Part shown: positions 15,875 through 24,119 of the stretch, piece after piece
Numbering within the stretch: the first letter of the stretch is position 1
Layout of the letters: each line of letters begins with the position of its first letter
Source: Paracoccus marcusii
Lineage (GTDB): Bacteria > Pseudomonadota > Alphaproteobacteria > Rhodobacterales > Rhodobacteraceae
Reading direction: 5' to 3'
Length of the DNA: 64,000 nucleotides
Assembly (NCBI RefSeq): GCF_028621715.1
Contig: NZ_CP117466.1
Location: forward strand, 2,430,501-2,494,500
Translations under genes and position numbers: made by a program
Notes under the pieces: model-generated
What the model was told of the DNA's origin: nothing
The model's input: the letters and a program-made list of their open reading frames with translations, nothing else
Databases searched by the model: none

Positions 15875-16702
15875 ATGAACATGCTGCATACCGAAAAGAC
15901 ACCGCTGTCCCTGGACCGTGATGCGATCTGGGCGCAGCTGCGGGACGAGGGGCGGGCGGCAGCCGCCGCCGAGCCGCTGTTGGGTGCGCTGATCCATGCG
16001 GGGCTTTTGCATCACAAGAGCCTTGAGGCAGCACTGGCCTATCGGCTGTCGCTGAAGCTGGCATCGGGCGAGATGAGCGAACAGATCCTGCGCGAGATCG
16101 CCGATCATGCCTATGCCAATGCCCCTGAACTGGGGGACGCCGCGCGGGCCGACCTGATGGCGGTCTATGACCGCGATCCGGCGACGCATCGGCTGATCCA
16201 GCCGCTGCTGTTCTTCAAGGGGTTCCAGGCGCTGCAGGCCTATCGGATGGCGCATTGGCTGTGGCAGCAGGATCGCAAGGATCTGTCGTACTTCGTCCAG
16301 ATGCGGTGCTCGGAATGCTTTGGGGTGGACATCCATCCCGCGGCGCGCATCGGCACGGGCATCATGATGGATCACGCCCATTCCATCGTCATCGGTGAGA
16401 CGGCGACCGTCGGCAACGACGTGTCGATGCTGCATTCTGTGACGCTTGGAGGGACCGGCAAGGAGGATGGCGACCGTCATCCCAAGATCGGCGACGGCGT
16501 GCTGATCGGCGCGGGCGCCAAGGTTCTGGGTAACATCCGCGTCGGGCACCATTCGCGGATTGCGGCCGGGTCGGTCGTGCTGCACGAGGTTCCGTCCTGT
16601 AAGACCGTCGCGGGCGTCCCCGCCCGCGTCATTGGCGACGCAGGTTGCCCCGAACCATCGCACAGCATGAACCAGCTGCTGGGCGCCGACGACTACGGCT
16701 AG
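15875..16702 (+). CDS. cysE: Serine O-acetyltransferase
   Basis: CysE acetylates serine with acetyl-CoA to give O-acetylserine, the first step of cysteine synthesis. The 275-residue protein has the helical N-terminal domain (to about 145) and the left-handed beta-helix of hexapeptide repeats after it (GTGIMMDHAHSIVIGE, HSVTLGGTGKEDGDRHPKIG, VLIGAGAKVLGNIRVG). The Asp-His pair at 166-167 lies in the active site region, and the flexible C-terminal tail is present. cysE directly downstream of the GTA cluster is the arrangement also found in Rhodobacter capsulatus. It ends two bases before the convergent pyrD. Confidence 0.95.
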   Translation: MNMLHTEKTPLSLDRDAIWAQLRDEGRAAAAAEPLLGALIHAGLLHHKSLEAALAYRLSLKLASGEMSEQILREIADHAYANAPELGDAARADLMAVYDRDPATHRLIQPLLFFKGFQALQAYRMAHWLWQQDRKDLSYFVQMRCSECFGVDIHPAARIGTGIMMDHAHSIVIGETATVGNDVSMLHSVTLGGTGKEDGDRHPKIGDGVLIGAGAKVLGNIRVGHHSRIAAGSVVLHEVPSCKTVAGVPARVIGDAGCPEPSHSMNQLLGADDYG

Positions 16703-16704
16703 GG

Positions 16705-17757
16705 TCAGTCGGCCCTGGCGCTGCCTCTCAACTCGTCGAGGGTGATGCGCTGGCGGGTCAGCCGGTCGTCCAGCGCCTCTGCCAGGCGGGGCGCAATCGA
16801 CAGTCCCTGATAGATCATGGCCGAATAGATCTGCACCGCCGTGGCGCCGGCTCGCAGCTTCTCCCACACATCGTCCACGCTGGTAATACCGCCGACGCCG
16901 ACAAGCGGCAAAGCGCCTTTCGTTTCCCGATACAGCAGGGAAAGGACGCGGGTGGACCGGGCAAACAAGGGGCGACCTGAAAGCCCACCTGCCTGTCCGG
17001 CATGCGGTCCGGTGATGCCGTCACGCGACAGCGTCGTGTTCGTGGCGATGATGCCGTCCAGCTTGGCATTCATGGCGACCGACGCGACCTGCGCGATTTC
17101 AGTGTCGGTCAGATCCGGGGCGATCTTGACGAAAACCGGCACGCGCTTCGCCAGGCCGTCCCGCGTTGTCAGAACCCGGTCCAGCAAGGCAGACAGTGCC
17201 TCTGCCCCCTGCAAGTCGCGCAGGCGTTCCGTGTTCGGCGACGAGACGTTTACGGTCACGAAATCCGCTGATTGTCCCGCGACGCGCAGGACCTGGGCAA
17301 AGTCCTCGGCCCGGTCCGTGCTGTCCTTGTTGGCGCCTAGGTTCAATCCGACCGGCACGCCCGCGGGACGCGCCGCCAGGCGCCGGCCGATCACGTCCGC
17401 ACCTTCGTTGTTGAAGCCGAACCGGTTGATGATGGCTTGTTGTTCCGTCAGTCGGAACAGGCGCGGTTTGGGATTGCCCGGTTGCGGGCGCGGTGTGGCG
17501 GCCCCGACCTCCAGAAAGCCGAAGCCGGACCGCATCAGGGGGGCGATGACGCGCGCGTTCTTGTCGTATCCCGCAGCAAGGCCAATCGGGTTGGGCAACG
17601 TCATTCCCGCCAGAGACACCTGCAACCTGTCGGATGTCACGGCTCGACCGTGCAGCGGCACCACACCGTGTGCCAGCGCCGCGATCGACAGGTCGTGCGC
17701 CCGTTCGGCGTCAATGCGGTGCAGCGCGGCAAGTCCCAGCTTTTCGACCACGCTCAT
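16705..17757 (-). CDS. pyrD: Dihydroorotate dehydrogenase (quinone), class 2
   Basis: PyrD oxidises dihydroorotate to orotate in pyrimidine synthesis, passing electrons to ubiquinone at the membrane. The 350-residue protein has the N-terminal membrane-associating helices of class 2 enzymes (about 1-35), then the FMN TIM barrel: [26 protein letters not shown], and [15 protein letters not shown] with the catalytic Ser172/173 position. SGGLSG and the C-terminal [12 protein letters not shown] close the FMN phosphate site. The start is ATG at 17757. It overlaps the upstream DUF952 gene by four bases, so the pair is co-expressed. Confidence 0.95.
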   Translation of the reverse strand: MSVVEKLGLAALHRIDAERAHDLSIAALAHGVVPLHGRAVTSDRLQVSLAGMTLPNPIGLAAGYDKNARVIAPLMRSGFGFLEVGAATPRPQPGNPKPRLFRLTEQQAIINRFGFNNEGADVIGRRLAARPAGVPVGLNLGANKDSTDRAEDFAQVLRVAGQSADFVTVNVSSPNTERLRDLQGAEALSALLDRVLTTRDGLAKRVPVFVKIAPDLTDTEIAQVASVAMNAKLDGIIATNTTLSRDGITGPHAGQAGGLSGRPLFARSTRVLSLLYRETKGALPLVGVGGITSVDDVWEKLRAGATAVQIYSAMIYQGLSIAPRLAEALDDRLTRQRITLDELRGSARAD

Positions 17758-18089
17758 GGCGCGATCCCCGTGTCGTGACCCGCGTCGGTCAGGCCAATGG
17801 GTCGCGACCATTGCACATCCGCCAGCGTCAATGCCCGGTACAGATGCGGGAACAGCGCCCCGCCGCGCGACGGCTCCCACCGCAGATCGGGAGCCAAGGC
17901 GTCCGGATCGCATGACAGCAGGATCAGCCCGTCCTCATTCGCAAAATGCTTGGATAATGTCACCGACAGCTGCTGGGCCGTCGAGAAGTGGATATAGCCG
18001 TCGGCCAGATCGACGGGCGCCCCGAGGGTGCGGCCGTCCTGCTGCATCTGGGCCCATTCGGCCGCGCGAAATACCTTGAAGATCTGCAT
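17754..18089 (-). CDS. DUF952 family protein
   Basis: A 111-residue DUF952 protein of unknown function. Recognisable features are the start [13 protein letters not shown], the [12 protein letters not shown] motif and the ending [18 protein letters not shown], all typical of the family, which includes a member with a fold related to ADP-ribosyl transfer enzymes. No substrate can be named. It is first in a two-gene unit with pyrD (ATGA overlap). It faces the 5'-nucleotidase gene across a 141-bp divergent region. Confidence 0.9.
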   Translation of the reverse strand: MQIFKVFRAAEWAQMQQDGRTLGAPVDLADGYIHFSTAQQLSVTLSKHFANEDGLILLSCDPDALAPDLRWEPSRGGALFPHLYRALTLADVQWSRPIGLTDAGHDTGIAP

Positions 18090-18230
18090 GGCGGCATTTG
18101 CCTCCGCCCGGGGCTGCGGGTCAAGACGTCATCGGCCTCCATGCCGCCCAGGGACCTGAAGGTTTGACCCGCCCCGTCGGCTGCGCCAAGCTGCCGGGGC
18201 CAACCAACAGGGCCACATAGGGAATCAGGG

Positions 18231-19832
18231 ATGACACGACGCCTTCTTGCCGCCGCATCCGCCATCGCGCTGTTCGCAGGAACCGCGCAAGCCGAAACCG
18301 TTCTGCACATTCTTCACACGAATGACGTCCACAGCCGGATCGAGCCGATCAGCGACCGCGACAGCACATGCGATGCGGAACAGACCGCCGCGGGCGAATG
18401 CTTTGGCGGGATGGCCCGCATCGCCACCAAGATCAAGGAACTGCGCGACCGGATCACGGCCGAGGGCGGGAACGTCATAGTGCTGGATGCGGGCGATCAG
18501 TACCAGGGATCGCTGTTCTACACGACCTACAAGGGCACCGAGGTGGTCGAATTCATGAACGCCATCGGCTATGACGCGATGGCGGTCGGCAACCATGAGT
18601 TCGACGACGGACCCGAGGGTCTGGCGGTACTGACCGACGGCGTCGACTTTCCGGTCCTGTCCAGCAACATCGACGTTTCCCAGTCGAACGTGCTGGCCGA
18701 CAAGGTCGCCAAGCACACCATTCTGGAGGTCGGCGACCACAAGATCGGCATCGTCTCGGCCCTGGCCATGGACACGCCTGAAACGGCGTCGCCCGGGCCC
18801 AATGTCATCTTTCAGGATGACGCCGACAGCCTTGCTGCGGCAGCGGCGGAACTGGCCGATCAGGGCGTCGACAAGGTCATCGCCCTGACCCATGTCGGCT
18901 ATCTGCGCGATCTGGAACTGGCAGCCGAGGTGCCGGGGATCGATGCGGTCATCGGTGGCCACTCTCACACCCTGCTGGGTGACATGGAGGGCGCGACGGC
19001 GGCCTATCCCACCATGGTGGACGGGGCAGACGGCGCGCAGGTGCCTGTGGCGCAGGTCTATGCCTATGGCAAGTATCTGGGCCATCTCACGCTGACCTTC
19101 GATGATGCGGGCGTTCTGACGTCGGTCGAGGGCGAGCCCATTCTGCTGGACGCCTCGGTTCCCGAGGACGAGGCGATCGCCGCCCGCGTGGCCGAGATGG
19201 CCGAACCCATTGCCGCGCTGCGCGAGGAGGTGGTGGCCAGCACATCGGCGCCGATCAACGGCGACCGGGACGTCTGTCGTGCGCAGGAATGCGAGATGGG
19301 CAATCTTGTGGCCGACGCCATGCTGGACCGCGTAGCGGATCAGGGCGTCACCATCGCCATCCAGAACGGTGGCGGACTGCGCGCGTCGATCGACGAGGGC
19401 GAGGTGACGATGGGCGAGGTGTATACCGTCCTGCCGTTCCAGAACGTCTTGGCAACCTTTCAGCTGACTGGTGCCGATGTCGTCGCCGCACTGGAGAACG
19501 GCGCCAGCCAGTACGAGGAGGCCGCAGGCCGTTTCGCGCAGGTGGCGGGACTGAAATACACCGTCGATCCTGCTGCTGAACCGGGCGCGCGCATCAGCGA
19601 GGTGATGGTGCAACAGGATGGCGAATGGGTGCCCATCGATCCTGCCGCGACCTATGGCGTCGCCACCAACAACTACATGCGCGGGGGCGGCGACGGGTAC
19701 GAGATCTTCGCGACGGGCGGCCAGAACGCCTATGATTTCGGACCCGATCTGGCCGAAGTGGTGGCGGATTACCTGGGCGCGCGTCAGGAGGGCTATGCCC
19801 CCTATGTCGATGGCCGCATCACCGTGAAATGA
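18231..19832 (+). CDS. Periplasmic 5'-nucleotidase / UshA-like metallophosphatase
   Basis: A 533-residue bifunctional metallophosphatase. An N-terminal signal peptide (about 1-21, ending AQA) sends it to the periplasm. The metal-binding blocks are present: NDVHSR (31-36), DAGDQ (86-90), GNHEFD (120-125), a HVGY block and GGHSH near 240. The C-terminal nucleotide-binding domain (about 330-533) has NGGGLRASI, VLPFQN and RGGGDGYEIF. The family hydrolyses 5'-nucleotides and related esters for phosphate and nucleoside salvage; the precise substrate is unknown. An intrinsic terminator follows immediately, so it is monocistronic. Confidence 0.93.
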   Translation: MTRRLLAAASAIALFAGTAQAETVLHILHTNDVHSRIEPISDRDSTCDAEQTAAGECFGGMARIATKIKELRDRITAEGGNVIVLDAGDQYQGSLFYTTYKGTEVVEFMNAIGYDAMAVGNHEFDDGPEGLAVLTDGVDFPVLSSNIDVSQSNVLADKVAKHTILEVGDHKIGIVSALAMDTPETASPGPNVIFQDDADSLAAAAAELADQGVDKVIALTHVGYLRDLELAAEVPGIDAVIGGHSHTLLGDMEGATAAYPTMVDGADGAQVPVAQVYAYGKYLGHLTLTFDDAGVLTSVEGEPILLDASVPEDEAIAARVAEMAEPIAALREEVVASTSAPINGDRDVCRAQECEMGNLVADAMLDRVADQGVTIAIQNGGGLRASIDEGEVTMGEVYTVLPFQNVLATFQLTGADVVAALENGASQYEEAAGRFAQVAGLKYTVDPAAEPGARISEVMVQQDGEWVPIDPAATYGVATNNYMRGGGDGYEIFATGGQNAYDFGPDLAEVVADYLGARQEGYAPYVDGRITVK

Positions 19833-19838
19833 CGCCAA

Positions 19839-19873
19839 GGGGTGCCGGGCCGTGGGTCTGGCACCCGCTTTTT
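19839..19873 (+). terminator. Terminator of the 5'-nucleotidase gene
   Basis: GGGTGCC ending at 19846 pairs with GGCACCC (19860-19866) and is followed by GC and five T (19869-19873). It lies seven bases after the stop codon and 48 bp before nadD. Confidence 0.85.
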
Positions 19874-19921
19874 GCGGTCCGCGTGCTTGGCGCGGACGTC
19901 GCCTTGCGCTAATCGGGCCGG

Positions 19922-20515
19922 ATGCGAACGGGCTTTCCCCTCGCGCGGCCAGGCCAGCGCATCGGCATTCTGGGCGGGTCCTTCGATCCGGCCCATCAGG
20001 GGCACCTGCTGATCAGCCAGGTCGCCCTGCGCAGGCTGGGTCTTGACCGGGTCTGGTGGCTGGTCTCTCCCCGAAACCCGCTCAAGGCGCACGGCCCCGC
20101 GCCGTTGGCGACGCGCATGGCCGCCGCCCGTGCCAACGCCCGCGATCCCCGAATCCTTGTCACCGACATCGAGGCCAAGCTTGGCCTGCGCAAGACGGCG
20201 GATACCCTGCACGCGCTTGCGCGGCTTTATCCGGGGGTGCGGTTCGTCTGGCTGATGGGGTCCGACAACATGGTGCAGTTTCACCATTGGGACCGCTGGC
20301 GCGCGATCGCCGACCAGGTGCCGATCGCCGTGATGGCCCGGCCCGGATCGCGGCTGGCGGCCCGTCATGCCGTTGCGGCCACCATCCTGCGCCGCGCGCG
20401 CCTGCCGGAAGCGCGGGCCGCTTTGCTGGCGCAGGCACGGCCGCCGGCCTGGGTGCTTTTGAACCTGCCGATGTCAGGCCTGTCCTCCACCGAACTGCGG
20501 AAAGGGCTGCGATGA
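19922..20515 (+). CDS. nadD: Nicotinate-nucleotide adenylyltransferase
   Basis: NadD adenylylates nicotinate mononucleotide to deamido-NAD in NAD synthesis. The 197-residue protein has the nucleotidyltransferase P-loop [15 protein letters not shown] with the HxxH pair His24/His27, a [14 protein letters not shown] block for nicotinate binding, and the C-terminal SSTELR signature. The start at 19922 is ATG. It is coupled to dacB by a four-base overlap. rsfS, which often follows nadD in other bacteria, is not adjacent here. Confidence 0.95.
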   Translation: MRTGFPLARPGQRIGILGGSFDPAHQGHLLISQVALRRLGLDRVWWLVSPRNPLKAHGPAPLATRMAAARANARDPRILVTDIEAKLGLRKTADTLHALARLYPGVRFVWLMGSDNMVQFHHWDRWRAIADQVPIAVMARPGSRLAARHAVAATILRRARLPEARAALLAQARPPAWVLLNLPMSGLSSTELRKGLR

Positions 20516-21897
20516 CGCTGAACCGACGCCGGATGCTGACCATGATGGCGGCCGCGACCCTGGCCCCCAGTGCCCTATCTGCTCAGGGGCTGGACCTGCG
20601 CCCCCGGCCGCGACCGCTTCCGGAACCCGGCGATCTTGTCACGCGGTCCGGTCTGCCCGGGCGGGTGGCCTTTGCGCTGACCGACGGGACCGAACCGCTG
20701 GCCCTGCGCCAGGCGGGGGCGCTGCTGGCGCCGGCCAGCACGATGAAGGCGATCACTGCGCTTTATGCGCTGGACCGGCTTGGCCCGGCCCATCGGTTCC
20801 GCACGCGGGTGATCAGGGCAGGGGACACGCTGATCCTGGCGGGCGGCGGCGACCCTGTGCTGACCACCGATGACCTGGCGCGTCTGGCCGACGATCTTGT
20901 CGGGCTGAAGACCCCAAGCCCTGCGCGCTTTGCTGTCTGGGGCGGCGCCTTGCCCGGCATCGCCGAAATCGCCCCCGAACAGGACGATCATCTGCCTTAC
21001 AACCCCGCCATCTCGGGGCTGATGCTGAACTTCAACCGTGTCCATCTGGGCTGGACCCGCGTGGGCGTCGACCATCAGATCAGTGTCGAGGCGCGGGCGG
21101 CCGACAATTCCCCCCGCGCCTATACCGTCACCGCGATGCCGGGCGACCAGTCCGACCTGTTCTCCTATCGCCATGATCTGGAACGCGAATATTGGACGGT
21201 GTCGCGCGCCGCGATGGGCCGAACGGGCAGCCGCTGGCTGCCTGTACGCCTGCCCGAACTTTATGCGGCGGACGTGTTCCAGACGTTGTGCCGCGCCCGC
21301 GGGCTGGTCCTGCCCGCGCCAGACGTCATCGACCGCCTGCCAGCGGGCCAGGACATCGCGTATCATGACAGTCCCCCGGTCGAGGCGCTGGTCCGCGACA
21401 TGCTGGAATATTCCACGAACCTGACGGCTGAGGCGCTTGGACTGCATGCCAGCGGTGCGCCCGATCTGGTGCAATCGGGACAGGCGATGCGCGGCTGGCT
21501 GGACGGGCTGGGGCAGGGGATGCGTCTTGCCGATCATTCGGGCCTGTCGGATGCCAGCCGGATCAGCCCCTATGCGATGACGCGCGTCCTAGCGGGGCCG
21601 GGGCGCGATCTGCTGTTGTCGCGCCTGATGCGGCGCAATCCGCTGGCCGACGACGACCACCCGGTCAACGCGCCGGTCGCGGCCAAGACCGGGACGCTGA
21701 ACTTTGTGTCGAACCTGGCCGGATATGTCACCGGGACGTCGGGAACCGAAGGCGTGTTCACCATCTTCTGCGCCGATGCCGTGCGTCGCCGGGCCACCAT
21801 CGGAGAGGAGCTGCCCGCAGGGGTCAGCACCTGGACACGGCAGGCCAAGGCGCTGCAGGCCGATCTGCTGAACAGTTTCGCGGGTCGTCTGGCCTAG
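20512..21897 (+). CDS. dacB: D-alanyl-D-alanine carboxypeptidase/endopeptidase (PBP4 type)
   Basis: Exported class C penicillin-binding protein that trims peptidoglycan stem peptides or cuts cross-links. The 461-residue protein has a signal peptide with an RRR start (about 1-25, a possible Tat signal). Active-site motifs are complete: SxxK at 76-79 (STMK), SxN at 301-303 (STN) and KTGT at 392-395. The long insert between SxxK and SxN is typical of the DacB family. It starts inside the nadD stop (ATGA), so it is translated with it, an unusual pairing of NAD synthesis with wall remodelling. Its stop overlaps a convergent gene by four bases. Confidence 0.94.
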   Translation: MTLNRRRMLTMMAAATLAPSALSAQGLDLRPRPRPLPEPGDLVTRSGLPGRVAFALTDGTEPLALRQAGALLAPASTMKAITALYALDRLGPAHRFRTRVIRAGDTLILAGGGDPVLTTDDLARLADDLVGLKTPSPARFAVWGGALPGIAEIAPEQDDHLPYNPAISGLMLNFNRVHLGWTRVGVDHQISVEARAADNSPRAYTVTAMPGDQSDLFSYRHDLEREYWTVSRAAMGRTGSRWLPVRLPELYAADVFQTLCRARGLVLPAPDVIDRLPAGQDIAYHDSPPVEALVRDMLEYSTNLTAEALGLHASGAPDLVQSGQAMRGWLDGLGQGMRLADHSGLSDASRISPYAMTRVLAGPGRDLLLSRLMRRNPLADDDHPVNAPVAAKTGTLNFVSNLAGYVTGTSGTEGVFTIFCADAVRRRATIGEELPAGVSTWTRQAKALQADLLNSFAGRLA

Positions 21898-22316
21898 ACG
21901 GTCATGTGGCGCACGCGGGCCGACAGCTCGATCGCGGCGGCGTGCAGGCGACTGATGTTCAACTGGTCGCGGATCTCGGCCAGCATCATGACCTCGCCCT
22001 CGTACAGGCGGCCGTCGGCCGCGCCCACATCGCAGGCCAGGGCATAGGCCGTCTCATAGAGCTTCTCGGGCAGCGCGTCGCGGATCAGGCCGAACAGCGC
22101 GTCCACGCCGTCCTCTTCGTCGAACAGCGTCATCACGGTCTGGCTGATCGGCCGGATGCGGTCGTCGTCATAGGCCGCAAAGACCGGCGCATGGTCGACC
22201 ATCCGCTGGATCGCCACCAGTTCGGACGTGCGGATGGTGCTGTCCGAGCAGGACACCGCCACCATCACCGCGACAAGCGCATCGCAGGGGGACAGGGAAG
22301 GCAGGTCGATGGTCAT
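21894..22316 (-). CDS. TerB-like (tellurite resistance B family) protein
   Basis: A 140-residue all-helical protein of the TerB-like fold. Two acidic helix-loop motifs, one near the N-terminus (VSCSDSTIRTSELVAIQRM) and one in the C-terminal half (CDVGAADGRLYEGEVMMLAEI), match the duplicated metal-binding pattern of TerB proteins. No other ter genes are near, so a role in tellurite resistance should not be assumed. ATG at 22316 is chosen; the upstream extension lies in the promoter region shared with divergent lysS. Confidence 0.8.
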   Translation of the reverse strand: MTIDLPSLSPCDALVAVMVAVSCSDSTIRTSELVAIQRMVDHAPVFAAYDDDRIRPISQTVMTLFDEEDGVDALFGLIRDALPEKLYETAYALACDVGAADGRLYEGEVMMLAEIRDQLNISRLHAAAIELSARVRHMTV

Positions 22317-22347
22317 GGCACACTCCGCTTCGTTCGGGTGCAAATTA

Positions 22348-22376
22348 TTGACGATCTGCGGCGCTTTCAATAAGCG
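22348..22376 (+). promoter_or_regulatory. Candidate lysS promoter
   Basis: TTGACG (22348-22353) and TAAGCG (22371-22376) are spaced by 17 bp, 28 bp before the lysS start, with AGGAGA ahead of the ATG. The -35 is good, the -10 weak. Confidence 0.45.
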
Positions 22377-22403
22377 TTCCGGACCTCAACAGGAGATCCG
22401 ACC

Positions 22404-23990
22404 ATGACCACCCTGCGCGACGCCGCGATGCAATCGAAGGCCTGGCCGTTCGAAGAAGCGCGCCGGGTGCTGAAACGGTACGAGAAGCAGCCCCCCGAAA
22501 AGGGCTATGTCCTGTTCGAGACGGGCTATGGCCCCTCGGGCCTGCCCCATATCGGCACCTTCGGAGAGGTCGCGCGCACGACGATGATCCGCCGCGCCTT
22601 TCAGGAGATCAGCGACATCCCGACGCGGCTGGTCTGTTTTTCGGACGATCTGGACGGCATGCGCAAGGTCCCCGAGAACGTCCCCGACCAGGAGATGCTG
22701 AAGGAACACCTGCAGCTTCCCCTGACCTCGGTCCCCGATCCGTTCGGCGAATACGACAGCTTCGGCGGTCACAACAACGCCATGCTGCGCCGCTTTCTGG
22801 ACACGTTCGGCTTCGACTACGAATTCGTCAGCGCGACCGAGTTCTACAAGTCCGGCCAGTTCGATGCGGTGCTGCTGCGCGCCGCCGAACGCTATGACGA
22901 CATCATGGCGGTGATGCTGGCATCCCTGCGCGAAGAGCGTCAGCAGACCTATTCCTGCTTCCTGCCGATCAGCCCCAAGACGGGCCGCGTGCTGTATGTG
23001 CCGATCAAGCATGTCGACGCCAAGGCCGGGACCATCACGTTTGACGAGGACGGCGAGGAGATCACCCTGCCGGTCACCGGCGGCAATGTGAAGCTGCAGT
23101 GGAAGCCCGATTTCGGTGCACGTTGGGCCGCGCTGGACGTCGACTTTGAGATGTACGGCAAGGATCACAGCACCAACACGCCGATCTATGACCGCATCTG
23201 CGAGATCCTGGGCGGCAAAAAGCCCGAGCATTTCACCTATGAGCTGTTCCTGGACCAGGACGGCCAGAAGATCAGCAAATCCAAGGGCAACGGCCTGTCG
23301 ATCGACGACTGGCTGACCTATGCGTCCACGGAAAGTCTGTCCTATTTCATGTATCTCAAGCCCAAGACGGCCAAGCGGATGCATCTGGACGTGATCCCCA
23401 AGGCGGTGGACGAATACCACCAGCAGCTGCGTGCCTTTCCCGACCAGACCCCCGAACAGCAGCTGGCGAACCCTGTCTGGCACATCCACGGCGGCAACGT
23501 GCCGGCGTCCGACATGGCGATCCCGTTCCAGATGCTGCTGAACCTGGCATCCGTCGCGGGCGCCGCCGACAAGGAGGGCCTGTGGGGGTTCATCCGCCGC
23601 TATGCCCCCGAGGCCAGCCCCGAGACGCATCCCGGTCTGGATCGGGCTGCGGGCTTCGCACTGCGCTATTTCACCGATTTCGTGGCCCCCTCGCGCCAGT
23701 TCCGCGAACCCACCGAAGTCGAGCGTGCCGCGATGCAGGACCTGGCCGATCGCCTGGCCGCATGGGACCAGCCCGCCGACCCCGAGACGCTGCAGTCGAT
23801 GGTCTTCGCCGTCGGCAAGGAGCACGGGTTCGAGCCGCTGCGCGACTGGTTCGCGGCCCTGTACCAGGTGCTGCTGGGCGCGGACCAGGGGCCCCGGTTC
23901 GGCGGCTTCATCGCGCTTTACGGCGTGGATGAGACCCGTGACCTGATCCGGGACGCGCTTGACGGCAAGCTGGTCATGAACCACGGCTGA
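22404..23990 (+). CDS. lysS: Class I lysyl-tRNA synthetase
   Basis: Charges tRNA-Lys with lysine. This is the class I (LysK) type, found in archaea and many alphaproteobacteria, not the class II type of Escherichia coli. The 528-residue protein has the Rossmann-fold HIGH-like motif HIGT at 49-52 and the KMSKS-like motif KISKS at 289-293. Other conserved parts are [27 protein letters not shown] and an alpha-helical anticodon-binding C-terminus. It is a single gene with its own promoter and faces the TerB-like gene across 87 bp. Confidence 0.96.
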   Translation: MTTLRDAAMQSKAWPFEEARRVLKRYEKQPPEKGYVLFETGYGPSGLPHIGTFGEVARTTMIRRAFQEISDIPTRLVCFSDDLDGMRKVPENVPDQEMLKEHLQLPLTSVPDPFGEYDSFGGHNNAMLRRFLDTFGFDYEFVSATEFYKSGQFDAVLLRAAERYDDIMAVMLASLREERQQTYSCFLPISPKTGRVLYVPIKHVDAKAGTITFDEDGEEITLPVTGGNVKLQWKPDFGARWAALDVDFEMYGKDHSTNTPIYDRICEILGGKKPEHFTYELFLDQDGQKISKSKGNGLSIDDWLTYASTESLSYFMYLKPKTAKRMHLDVIPKAVDEYHQQLRAFPDQTPEQQLANPVWHIHGGNVPASDMAIPFQMLLNLASVAGAADKEGLWGFIRRYAPEASPETHPGLDRAAGFALRYFTDFVAPSRQFREPTEVERAAMQDLADRLAAWDQPADPETLQSMVFAVGKEHGFEPLRDWFAALYQVLLGADQGPRFGGFIALYGVDETRDLIRDALDGKLVMNHG

Positions 23991-24035
23991 CGTTGCGGAC
24001 GGGGCCGTTGCGGCGCACGCTGCGTTCAGGCCCCG

Positions 24036-24050
24036 TTAACCTTTCATCAA
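24036..24050 (+). promoter_or_regulatory. CtrA-box-like site before the beta-helix gene
   Basis: TTAA (24036-24039), seven bases, TCAA (24047-24050): one mismatch from the CtrA consensus TTAA-N7-TTAA. It lies 70 bp before the beta-helix gene in a short AT-rich patch. CtrA controls motility and GTA genes in Rhodobacterales; binding here is only a possibility. A second weak match exists at 46259-46273. Confidence 0.3.
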
Positions 24051-24069
24051 CTATTTCTGTCCGCATCAC

Positions 24070-24091
24070 GGCGGGTCTTCCCGGACCCGCC
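24070..24091 (+). other. Leader hairpin of the beta-helix gene
   Basis: GGCGGGTC (24070-24077) pairs perfectly with GACCCGCC (24084-24091) around a six-base loop, 28 bp before the ATG at 24120. No T tract follows, so it looks like a leader structure and not a terminator. Confidence 0.45.
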
Positions 24092-24119
24092 CGCCATGCC
24101 GATACGGAAGGGATAGCCG

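Noticed and set aside
21894..22316. Tellurite resistance locus.
   Set aside because: Only the TerB-like fold is present; no terC, terD or terZ genes are near, so the resistance label would mislead.
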